A stretch of 64,000 nucleotides of DNA from JABCPE02 sp963530295 (GTDB taxonomy: Bacteria > Bacteroidota > Bacteroidia > Flavobacteriales > Weeksellaceae), in NCBI GenBank assembly GCA_963530295.1, contig CAUSCF010000002.1, positions 62,001-126,000 on the forward strand, read 5' to 3'. Numbering within the stretch: position 1 is the first letter of the stretch; each line of letters opens with the position of its first letter. The notes under the pieces are model-generated. The model saw nothing but the letters and a program-made list of their open reading frames with translations, was not told the DNA's origin and made no database searches. This document shows, piece after piece, positions 50,463-57,417 of this stretch. A program made the position numbers and the translations under genes.

Positions 50463-50954
50463 TTATTTTTTGATGAGGGTTTTTAGTTTTTCTTTTGCAC
50501 GGTTCATTTTCACACGGGCGTTTCCTTCCGTTATGCCCAGTATTTCGGAAATTTCTCGGTAGGGCTTGTCATCCAGATACATCATAATGAGGGCTTTTTC
50601 CACATCGGACAGCTGGTGTATAGCATCATACATCACCTGTATCTGTGCGGTCTGGTCATCGTTTTCTTCCGCTATTTTTATCTCGGGAAGAATCTCCATA
50701 GAGTCCGCAGGGACATCTCTTTTTCGCTTTCGGAATAGTGCTAGTGCGGTATTCAGCCCAATGCGGTAAGCCCAAGTGGAAAATTTGGCTTCTCCACGGA
50801 AATTAGGATAGGCTTTCCAAAGCTGAATTACAATCTCCTGAAAAAGGTCTTCGTGGTCGCTGGGATTGTCCATGTAGATTTTACAAATCTTATGGATTAC
50901 CCTCTGGTTTTCATTTAGTTGCTTGATAAACTCCTGCTGCTGTTCGGCTTTCAT
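50463..50954 (-). CDS. ECF-type RNA polymerase sigma factor
   Basis: 163 residues. Region 2 contains HKICKIYMDNPSDHEDLFQEIVIQLWKAYPNFRGEAKFSTWAYRIGLNTALALFRK, and region 4 contains LSDVEKALIMMYLDDKPYREISEILGITEGNARVKMNRAKEKLKTL with its helix-turn-helix. A sub-family member controlled by a co-encoded membrane protein is likely. Its own promoter is not recognised in the 317 bases upstream, as expected if it uses a non-housekeeping promoter. Confidence 0.92.
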   Translation of the reverse strand: MKAEQQQEFIKQLNENQRVIHKICKIYMDNPSDHEDLFQEIVIQLWKAYPNFRGEAKFSTWAYRIGLNTALALFRKRKRDVPADSMEILPEIKIAEENDDQTAQIQVMYDAIHQLSDVEKALIMMYLDDKPYREISEILGITEGNARVKMNRAKEKLKTLIKK

Positions 50955-50964
50955 AAAATGCTTT

Positions 50965-51057
50965 TTAAAAGTTTATCAAAGAAAAACCAGCCCAAAATAA
51001 ATCCTTTCTCTTGGTAATCATCTCCACTAAATCTTCTTTATTTTGATTTGTTTTCAT
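50965..51057 (-). CDS. Possible 30-residue leader ORF upstream of the sigma factor
   Basis: A 30-codon frame starts MKTNQNKEDLVEMITKRKDL, continues FWAGFSLINF and ends ten bases before the sigma factor ATG. Spacing and amino-acid make-up (charged start, hydrophobic end) look like a small coupled protein or leader peptide. It is too short for firm support, and no promoter element was found. The rest of the 317-base gene-free stretch (to 51271) is AT-rich with no other feature except the terminator at its far end. Confidence 0.3.
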   Translation of the reverse strand: MKTNQNKEDLVEMITKRKDLFWAGFSLINF

Positions 51058-51241
51058 TTGTCTTGATTTTAATTATTTAAACTCTAACTTTTATAAAATG
51101 CATTTTATACCCACATTAGTGCAAGAAATATTTTTTTCGTTACAAAAAATCATTGTAAAAGTTATAAAACCTTGACAATGAATATTTTATTTTTAATTAA
51201 AAAAGAAAAAACAACTCCTTTGCCCCAGCAAAAAATAAAAA

Positions 51242-51264
51242 TCCCCAAGATATAATCTTAGGGA
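51242..51264 (-). terminator. Intrinsic terminator of the lipocalin-like gene
   Basis: TCCCCAAGAT (51242-51251) pairs with ATCTTAGGGA (51255-51264) with one mismatch. AT-rich flanks follow on the minus strand. Confidence 0.65.
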
Positions 51265-51271
51265 ATATTTT

Positions 51272-51739
51272 TTAGTTTTGTCTTACATAGAACAGAACTT
51301 CTTTATCAGTAACTCCATCTCTATCATGGTCATATAATCCAGTTACCCAGTGAAGATTAGTTTTATTTAATAACAAAATTTCAAACACATCTATCACACC
51401 ATCTTCATCTGTAGATTTTAGAGTTTTTCTTGCTACATCATAAGTATATGTGCGTGTTTCATCTCCATCTGGCACACAATTTCCAGCAACATCTACAAAA
51501 TCTTTATAAGTATATGTACCATTTGTTCTAAACTCTACAGTACTTTTACTTTCACATGGACTAGAAACATGTGTTTGTAATGTAGAGCCATCTGCTCCAC
51601 TAATAATTTCAGTTCTTACATGTCTCCATGTCCCTACAATAGGAGAAACTGGCTCTGGTGTAATTTCATCTGTACCATTGTTTCTGCTACACGCTGTTAA
51701 ACTCACTACTGCTACAGCAGCCAATAAAAGTTTTTTCAT
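51272..51739 (-). CDS. Lipocalin-like lipoprotein
   Basis: 155 residues. Lipoprotein signal with Cys17 (VVSLTAC) followed by SRNNGTDEITPEP. The mature domain opens with SPIVGTWRHVRTEIISG and has a VEFRTNGTYTYKDF strand pair and a TYTYDVARKTLKSTDEDG strand, the pattern of the lipocalin-like families common in Bacteroidetes. A DHDRDGVTDKE loop near residue 140 resembles a calcium-binding loop. Function unknown. Own promoter and terminator. Confidence 0.75.
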   Translation of the reverse strand: MKKLLLAAVAVVSLTACSRNNGTDEITPEPVSPIVGTWRHVRTEIISGADGSTLQTHVSSPCESKSTVEFRTNGTYTYKDFVDVAGNCVPDGDETRTYTYDVARKTLKSTDEDGVIDVFEILLLNKTNLHWVTGLYDHDRDGVTDKEVLFYVRQN

Positions 51740-51764
51740 AATTATATAAATTTAAAATTCTTGG

Positions 51765-51795
51765 CAAAGATAACATTTAACACTATAAAAACAAA
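51765..51795 (-). promoter_or_regulatory. Promoter of the lipocalin-like gene
   Basis: Minus-strand TTTG (51792-51795), 19-base spacer, TATCTTTG (51765-51772), 25 bases before the ATG. Confidence 0.7.
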
Positions 51796-51796
51796 C

Positions 51797-51825
51797 CCGC
51801 CGAAAGGAATTTCACCTTTCAGCGG
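51797..51825 (-). terminator. Intrinsic terminator of the susCD operon
   Basis: CCGCCGAAAGG (51797-51807) pairs with CCTTTCAGCGG (51815-51825) with one mismatch, then GTTTGTTTTT on the minus strand. Confidence 0.75.
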
Positions 51826-51842
51826 ACTGTGGTTTTCATGGC

Positions 51843-53324
51843 TTATCTCACAGGGTTTTGAACAATATTAGGATTGTTACTCACCTCACTCTGTGGAATC
51901 TGGAAACGGTATTGGTTATAGTCCGTAGAATAACTACGATTAAACTTCCCAAAAGTATGGTTAGAACCTGGATAATCCCTCACCAAATCCACTCCAAGGC
52001 GTTTCATATCAAACCAAGCGTAGCCTTCGCCCCAGAGTTCTATTCTCTTTTGCAGGATGATTTCATCTATGAGGCTCTGTCCAGAATTCGTGGAAAGTGT
52101 GTATCCTGTATCTCTTACAGAAGTAATATCATAGAGCACCTGTCTCGCCTGAACTGTCTGCCCAAGTCTCGCCAAAGCCTCCGCTTCTATATAGTAAAGC
52201 GAAGCCGCTCTGATGTAGATATAATCCCCTTCAAAGAAAGTCAAATCCTTAAACTTCCTGCTCACATACGGCGGATGGTTTTTGGTCTTTCCGTTAAAGG
52301 TATAGTTGGATGCCGTAGCCCCGTTGAACACTTGTTTTCTGTAATCGGTGCTTGGGATTTGGTCGTACAATCTTTTATCAATGATTTTATAAATCCCTGC
52401 TGCTCCCGCATAGCCTTCGTTCATGCTGTCAAACATAGAGAAGAACGAAGCATAGTGGTTACCGATGTTTTTGGTTTGCAAAGTATTATCAAATCCCCAG
52501 ATAATCTCTGGATTGGTTTTTAGAGAAAATCCTGCGCCTGTGTAGTCCGCCTGAGACATCAGCGTTTTGCCTGTTCGGGCATCATGAGCATAAGCTGCCG
52601 CTCTGGCATAATCTCCAGTTTCAAGGTAAATATCCGCTGCGATGGCTTTTGCTGCTCTTTGGTCTATCTGTGCAATGTTTCGCTGAGTGAAACCATTCAG
52701 CGAAGTGATGGCGTTTTCTATATCACTGGTTATTTGGTTATAAACTTCTGCCACAGTAGCCCTTGCTCTCGGTGTTTCTGGGTTGGAAGCAGTAGTTACC
52801 AGCGGAACTCCCAGCTCATTCTGATGACCGATGTAAGTAAGCGCATAGAATCTTACCAAATTAAAATAACTATACGCACGAAGCGCCAAAAGCTGACCGT
52901 AGATGTGTCGGTTTTCGTTATTTACGCCTATGCTTTCTATTTTCTCTATCAGACGATTGATATCAAATATTTTAGAATAAAATGTATTCCAAACGATTTC
53001 GTTGGTAAAGTTGTCGCTTTGTCTCGCTTCATAGTTGTAATATCTCCCAAGGTGCTGCTGTTTCGCCTGAATAAGGTCATTGGAAAGCAAATCAACTCCC
53101 GCTTTTATGGACATTATCCCAAAATCCGTGTGAGTGGTAGTTCCACCCGAACCATGATTTCTAAAACTAAGATAAATCCCTTTAAGATAATTATTTAAAG
53201 ATGCTGCATCATCAGGAATCTGCTCCTCTGAAATCAGTTTCGCGGATTCGGTTTCTAATTCTCTATTGCAGCTTAAAAGTGATAGGGCAACGAATGCTCC
53301 TGCTAATATTTTATTTATTTTCAT
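51843..53324 (-). CDS. SusD/RagB-family nutrient-binding lipoprotein
   Basis: 493 residues. Lipoprotein signal with Cys19 (VALSLLSC) followed by NRELETES. Early helices include a SLNNYLKGIYLSFRNH segment, then TPR-like pairs (ARAAAYAHDARTGK near residue 240) and the C-terminal SusD block: YIRAASLYYIEAEALARLGQ, LIDEIILQKRIELWGEGYAWFDMKRLG near residue 440 and YQYRFQIPQSEVSNNPNI-like end. SusD proteins form the lid over the SusC channel. It is 14 bases behind the SusC gene. The substrate is not evident because no hydrolases accompany the pair. Confidence 0.92.
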   Translation of the reverse strand: MKINKILAGAFVALSLLSCNRELETESAKLISEEQIPDDAASLNNYLKGIYLSFRNHGSGGTTTHTDFGIMSIKAGVDLLSNDLIQAKQQHLGRYYNYEARQSDNFTNEIVWNTFYSKIFDINRLIEKIESIGVNNENRHIYGQLLALRAYSYFNLVRFYALTYIGHQNELGVPLVTTASNPETPRARATVAEVYNQITSDIENAITSLNGFTQRNIAQIDQRAAKAIAADIYLETGDYARAAAYAHDARTGKTLMSQADYTGAGFSLKTNPEIIWGFDNTLQTKNIGNHYASFFSMFDSMNEGYAGAAGIYKIIDKRLYDQIPSTDYRKQVFNGATASNYTFNGKTKNHPPYVSRKFKDLTFFEGDYIYIRAASLYYIEAEALARLGQTVQARQVLYDITSVRDTGYTLSTNSGQSLIDEIILQKRIELWGEGYAWFDMKRLGVDLVRDYPGSNHTFGKFNRSYSTDYNQYRFQIPQSEVSNNPNIVQNPVR

Positions 53325-53338
53325 AACTTTTTTTAAAA

Positions 53339-56284
53339 TTAAAATTTAAGATTAAGACCTAATGAAACACTTGACAACAGATTATATCCGTATGTCTCGG
53401 AAACTCCAGAAATAGACAGCCTTGGGTCGTAGCCTCTTCTCTTTGAAAGTAAGAAAAGATTGTTTCCTGTCACATAAATATTGGCATCTCGGATTCCATA
53501 GTTTTCAAGGAAATTCTGCGGTATGCCCACACTCAGCGTCAAATCCTGAAGACTTAAATAGTCTGATTTCACTAAGAATAGTGTAGAATTGGCATTTTGG
53601 TTAGAATTAGAAATATCTATTCTTGGCAGAGATGCAGTAGGATTTTCTGGCGTCCATGTGTTATGAACATCTCTATGGTAGTTAGACGCATAGTTGTCCG
53701 AATGCAGGAGCGATCTGTAGTTCTGGTCATAACCCCAGCCGCCCAACTGGTACGCAAAATTAGCCGATAGAGTAATGTTTTTAAATCTTATCTGAGTTCC
53801 AAAACCACCATAGACCTTTGGTATAGCAGATTTTCCTGTTTGATAAAGCGTTGCTTCAGCGTAGCTGTTTGTAACTTGTTTAACTGGATTTCCACCCGCA
53901 TCCACACCATCTTTATACCAAAGTGCATCTCCATTCAGAGGATTCACCCCTGCGAACTCTTTCAGATAGTAAGCATATCGGTCACTGCCTTCTTTTAGGA
54001 GGAAAAGTCCATCTGCTATTCCGTTTTCTCTCTGTGCATCAGGGAGTTTGGTGATTTTATTTTTGTAATGAGTAAGGTTAGCGTAGAGATTCCAAGTAAA
54101 ATTCTCTGTTTTAATTACATCTCCATTGATGCTCACCTGAACCCCTCTGTTTCTCATGTTTCCGATGTTTTCTAACCTAGGATAATATCCCACATTAGAG
54201 AAAGGAAGCGCCGCACGATAAATCATATCCGAAACTTTTCTCTCGAAATATTCAGCATTGATAGACAATCTTCTATTGAACAAAGCCGTTTCAAAACCAG
54301 CATTTAGGTTTTGGGAATTTTCCCATCTCAGCTTATTATTTCCAAGATATTCTGTAGTAACCACAGGTGTATCATCCCCGAAGTTACTTACTTTATATAA
54401 GTTTTTGTAGGCGTAGTAGATTCTGTCTGTAGTGCCTGGGAAGTAGAAAATATCATTCCCCTGCTGTCCGTAGGAAGCCTTCACTTTCAGGGCATTCACA
54501 GTCTCTGAATCCTTTAAGAAATCTTCTTTTGAAATATCCCATGCTGCCCCCAGTCCATAGAAAGTTCCCCATCTGCTTTCTTTAGAAAATACTGACGAAC
54601 CATCTCTCCTAAGGCTGGCATTGAAGAAATATTTGTTTTTATAATTATACAAAACTCGGGAGAAAAACCCTTCCACAGCGTAGTCGTATTGGTTTCCTGG
54701 GATTTCGTTCATTTTCAGAACATTATCAAAAACAGTAAGTCCTTCTAAGAACAATTTTTCTTTTCTCGCCCCAAAATAATCGCTTTTTTCTTGGTTCAGT
54801 TCATGCCCTAGAAGAACGCTGATATTGTGTGAACCGAGTTGTTTGTTGTAAGATAATAACTGCTGGTGGTTAAAGGCGTATTTCAGAGTATTGGATTTTG
54901 CAAGTCGCCCGCCCACAGTAGCCGTTGTCCCTCCCAAAGGATTTCCATAAACAAGCTCTTGTGAGTTGATAATCACACCACCAAAATTATAAGTAAAATC
55001 AAAATCTTTCAAGAATTTATACTGCACGAAAAGATTGGTATTCACCGTGTTATTGGTCACTTTATTCAAATCATATTGGCGGTTTCCCACAGGATTTTCA
55101 AAAACGGCGTAAGACCTTCTCGCCCCATTTGGCCCTTTTCCATCACCGTAGTCATAGACAGCCCTTCCTTTGATATCATACACTCTGTTATAATCATTAT
55201 CCCTCAAATAAACTGGGTAAAAAGGCGCGATATTCCTAGAAAACTGGAACGAGTTAGCAAAACTTCCTCCATCGCCCAGATTCTGTTCGCTGTTGCTGTA
55301 ATTTAAATTAACTCCAAATTTCAATTTTTCATTAAGAGCATACTCCAAATTAGACCTTAAACTCAATCTTTTAAATCCAGAACCGATGAGGTAACTGCGG
55401 TCATTAAGGTAGCCAAGTGAAGTATAAGCCTTTAATTTATCGGTATTTGCTGTGAAGCTGAGGTTCGCTTCTTGGCGGAGATTAGGACGGAATAATAGTT
55501 TTTGCCAATTGTCCTGATAAAGCAGTTTAGCATTTTGGTTAAAACTTCCATCTGGATTGATAAGCTGGTTAAACGGAACATTATAAGCATTATATCCCAG
55601 CGTGGCGTTCATTTTATTTATCGCCTCTGTATAGGCTTGGGCATCAGTCTTTCCACTTGCTTTTTCGCCTACACGAACTCTATTGAAATAGGCCAAATAA
55701 TACTCGGCAGGGCTGGTAATAATGTCATATTCTGGAGTCGCACGGAAGTTAATCCCTGTTTTAATATCAAAATCTACATGAATCCCCTTTCTCGTTCCTT
55801 TTTTAGTGGTGATGATGATTACACCATTTGCCCCTCGTGAGCCATACAAAGCATTTGACGAAGCGTCTTCCAAGAAGGACAAACTCTCTATATCCGAAGA
55901 CGGAATAGAATTGAGCGACCCAGGGTAAGGGATCCCATCCAAGACAATTAGCGGCTCACTAGAAGCGTTGATAGAGCCTATCCCTCTCATTCGTATACTC
56001 GGGCTACTCCCTGGCTGTCCACTTCCCACAATCTGAACTCCCGCTACACGCCCTGCAAGTCCCTGCAAGACATTTCCGTTCTGTAATGCAGAGATATCCT
56101 TGGGTTTTAGTTCTTGGATAGAACCTGTGATTTCTTCTTTTTTCTGTTTCCCAAAGGCTACTATCACAACTTCGCCGATGGAATTTTCCTTGATAGAATC
56201 CTTCTTCTTTTCCTGAGCACTGAATGTCCCCACGAAAGAGAACAATGCAAACAAAGTGCTTAATCTAACTACTTTTCTTTTCAT
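53339..56284 (-). CDS. SusC/RagA-family TonB-linked outer-membrane transporter
   Basis: 981 residues with a signal peptide ending VGTFSAQ. The mature protein goes almost directly to the plug: SIGEVVIVAFGKQKKEEITGSI (TonB-box region), LQGLAGRVAGVQIVGSGQPGSSPSIRMRGIGSINASSEPLIVLDG and FLEDASSNALYGSRGANGVIIITTKKG. The barrel ends SLGLNLKF. The N-terminal carboxypeptidase-D-like domain usual in SusC proteins is absent. With SusD it imports a bulky nutrient. Its long leader carries two short Met-rich reading frames and two terminators, so expression is probably controlled by attenuation. Confidence 0.92.
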   Translation of the reverse strand: MKRKVVRLSTLFALFSFVGTFSAQEKKKDSIKENSIGEVVIVAFGKQKKEEITGSIQELKPKDISALQNGNVLQGLAGRVAGVQIVGSGQPGSSPSIRMRGIGSINASSEPLIVLDGIPYPGSLNSIPSSDIESLSFLEDASSNALYGSRGANGVIIITTKKGTRKGIHVDFDIKTGINFRATPEYDIITSPAEYYLAYFNRVRVGEKASGKTDAQAYTEAINKMNATLGYNAYNVPFNQLINPDGSFNQNAKLLYQDNWQKLLFRPNLRQEANLSFTANTDKLKAYTSLGYLNDRSYLIGSGFKRLSLRSNLEYALNEKLKFGVNLNYSNSEQNLGDGGSFANSFQFSRNIAPFYPVYLRDNDYNRVYDIKGRAVYDYGDGKGPNGARRSYAVFENPVGNRQYDLNKVTNNTVNTNLFVQYKFLKDFDFTYNFGGVIINSQELVYGNPLGGTTATVGGRLAKSNTLKYAFNHQQLLSYNKQLGSHNISVLLGHELNQEKSDYFGARKEKLFLEGLTVFDNVLKMNEIPGNQYDYAVEGFFSRVLYNYKNKYFFNASLRRDGSSVFSKESRWGTFYGLGAAWDISKEDFLKDSETVNALKVKASYGQQGNDIFYFPGTTDRIYYAYKNLYKVSNFGDDTPVVTTEYLGNNKLRWENSQNLNAGFETALFNRRLSINAEYFERKVSDMIYRAALPFSNVGYYPRLENIGNMRNRGVQVSINGDVIKTENFTWNLYANLTHYKNKITKLPDAQRENGIADGLFLLKEGSDRYAYYLKEFAGVNPLNGDALWYKDGVDAGGNPVKQVTNSYAEATLYQTGKSAIPKVYGGFGTQIRFKNITLSANFAYQLGGWGYDQNYRSLLHSDNYASNYHRDVHNTWTPENPTASLPRIDISNSNQNANSTLFLVKSDYLSLQDLTLSVGIPQNFLENYGIRDANIYVTGNNLFLLSKRRGYDPRLSISGVSETYGYNLLSSVSLGLNLKF

Positions 56285-56336
56285 TATATATAATATTGTT
56301 AATTTTTTACTTAAAATTTGGTTTAAACATAAAAAA

Positions 56337-56364
56337 AGAGCCTCGGCATATTTACCGAAGCTCT
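56337..56364 (-). terminator. Attenuator terminator 1 (proximal to susC)
   Basis: On the minus strand AGAGCTTCGG and CCGAGGCTCT (56355-56364 and 56337-56346) form a ten-pair stem with an 8-base loop and TTTTTTTA after it. The susC ATG lies about 50 bases further on. It follows leader ORF 1. Confidence 0.8.
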
Positions 56365-56385
56365 CATGATGATTATGAAGAAAAC

Positions 56386-56499
56386 TTAATACTTTAATCC
56401 ATCACAAAAACTGCGGTCTTTCACAAAGCCACACATCATCATCATTCCCATCATTTGGGAAACTAGATTTTCGTTTTTATGATTTAGATTTATTAACAT
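56386..56499 (-). CDS. Leader ORF 1 with Met run upstream of susC
   Basis: 37 codons. The frame starts MLINLNHKNE, has the run QMMGMMMMC at residues 15-23 with six Met codons in seven positions, and ends DGLKY. The DNA around the Met run and the following CCGCAGTTTTTGTGAT is repeated in leader ORF 2 about 200 bases upstream, and both ORFs are followed by terminators. That layout (short ORF, tandem identical codons, terminator, transporter gene) is how ribosome-stalling attenuators look. Translation is not proven, and the peptide itself may have no function. Confidence 0.55.
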   Translation of the reverse strand: MLINLNHKNENLVSQMMGMMMMCGFVKDRSFCDGLKY

Positions 56500-56537
56500 T
56501 TTAATTTTTAATTGAGATTTAGTTTAAACATAAAAAA

Positions 56538-56564
56538 AGAGCTTCGATTTTTGTCCGAAGCCCT
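56538..56564 (-). terminator. Attenuator terminator 2 (distal to susC)
   Basis: On the minus strand AGGGCTTCG (56556-56564) pairs with CGAAGCTCT (56538-56546) with one G-T wobble, 9-base loop, then TTTTTTTA. It follows leader ORF 2. Confidence 0.8.
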
Positions 56565-56614
56565 TGTGATAATTTGTATAATTTATATAAAATTTTTCTA
56601 TTCGCATTTTATAA

Positions 56615-56713
56615 TCACAAAAACTGCGGCTTTCTAAAAACCCACATCATCATATCCATACACATGGTAATGGTATGTTCAGATGTTCTTGTATGATTGT
56701 GTTGATTAAACAT
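56615..56713 (-). CDS. Leader ORF 2 with Met/Cys run
   Basis: 32 codons: MFNQHNHTRTSEHTITMCMD, then MMMWVFRKPQFL and TGA. The segment MCMDMMMW at residues 17-24 has five Met codons in seven positions. The start resembles that of leader ORF 1 (M-x-N-x-N-H), and the end shares the CCGCAGTTTTTGTGA DNA in a different reading frame, showing duplication followed by an indel. It begins about 24 bases after a -7 element and is followed by terminator 2. Confidence 0.55.
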   Translation of the reverse strand: MFNQHNHTRTSEHTITMCMDMMMWVFRKPQFL

Positions 56714-56736
56714 TATTTTTTTGTCTAAATATTTTG

Positions 56737-56744
56737 CGAAGATA
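56737..56744 (-). promoter_or_regulatory. Candidate promoter -7 element of the susCD leader transcript
   Basis: Minus-strand TATCTTCG, one mismatch from TAnnTTTG, 23 bases before leader ORF 2. No other candidate lies between here and the upstream terminator. Confidence 0.5.
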
Positions 56745-56817
56745 TAAAAACTTTTTTAATCTGCAAATTTTTTCGCCATTTTTTCTGATTTTTTTTGATC
56801 AAAATAATTCTGCATAA

Positions 56818-56850
56818 AAAAATCCTTTCTATAATTAAGAAAGGATTTTT
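56818..56850 (-). terminator. Intrinsic terminator of the DUF2147 gene
   Basis: AAAAATCCTTTCT (56818-56830) and AGAAAGGATTTTT (56838-56850), 13 bp perfect, 7-base loop. It separates the DUF2147 gene from the susCD leader. Confidence 0.85.
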
Positions 56851-56862
56851 ATTAATTCATAT

Positions 56863-57279
56863 TTAGTTTACTTTTTGCCATGTCTGGTTCCTACCAAATG
56901 CAGAAAATCCTATATAACCACGAACTATAAGGTTATTTCCTTCTTTTTTGATAGTACATTTATATGATTTTCCGTTTTTAGGGTCAGTTATGGTTCCCCC
57001 GCTGTATTCATCGCCATCTTTAGACAGCCCACGGATAACCTCCATTCCTAAAATAGGTTTTCCTTTTCTATCATCTTTACAAGAAGAACAGTTAGGATCT
57101 GCTCGTTTTATCAGTAGTTCTACTACTTTCGCGTAGTATTTACCATCAGATTTTTTAAAAATTTCTACAATGGATTTTGGTTTTTTGGTTTCGTCATCTA
57201 TCGTTCTCCATTTCCCCTCTATCTGGGCAAAAGCCATAGAACTGCACAATAATGCAAAGGCTAAAATTGAATTTTTCAT
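56863..57279 (-). CDS. DUF2147-family exported protein
   Basis: 138 residues from the ATG at 57279, beginning with a signal peptide ending SSMAFAQ. It has the DUF2147 pattern: IEGKWRTIDDETKKPKSIVEIFKKSDGKYYAKVVEL, then CSSCKDDRKGKPILGMEVIRGL, YSGGTITDPKNGKSYKCTI and a late GFSAFGRNQTWQKV. The family function is unknown. The longer start at 57309 lies on the promoter element and is rejected. Confidence 0.9.
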   Translation of the reverse strand: MKNSILAFALLCSSMAFAQIEGKWRTIDDETKKPKSIVEIFKKSDGKYYAKVVELLIKRADPNCSSCKDDRKGKPILGMEVIRGLSKDGDEYSGGTITDPKNGKSYKCTIKKEGNNLIVRGYIGFSAFGRNQTWQKVN

Positions 57280-57306
57280 GATTAAATCTATAAAATATTT
57301 ACGGCG

Positions 57307-57336
57307 CAAATATAGAAATAAAAATTAAACAGCAAA
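57307..57336 (-). promoter_or_regulatory. Promoter of the DUF2147 gene
   Basis: Minus-strand TTTG (57333-57336), 18-base spacer, TATATTTG (57307-57314), 27 bases before the ATG at 57279. Confidence 0.65.
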
Positions 57337-57417
57337 AACAAATTTCGATTAAGCCTTTTACTAATAATATTTCACAAGAAATTTAAAATTTAAACGATTG
57401 TTTAAAAACTTTTAGAT

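Larger units (their letters stand above)
56330..56713 (-). repeat. Tandem duplication of a leader unit in front of susC
   Basis: Minus-strand ATGTTTAA starts recur with 182- and 201-base spacing (at 56713, 56531 and 56330). Each unit holds a short ORF with a Met run, a shared CCGCAGTTTTTGTGAT block and a GC-rich terminator stem. The divergence between copies suggests the duplication is old and kept by selection. Confidence 0.75.

Noticed and set aside
51858..53198. Long plus-strand frames opposite SusD (221 and 204 codons)
   Set aside because: Shadows of the strongly supported SusD gene; no family resemblance and odd residue composition.
56386..56713. CRISPR-like or other regular repeat array
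   Set aside because: Only two units of unequal length with internal ORFs and terminators; no short identical repeats with spacers.
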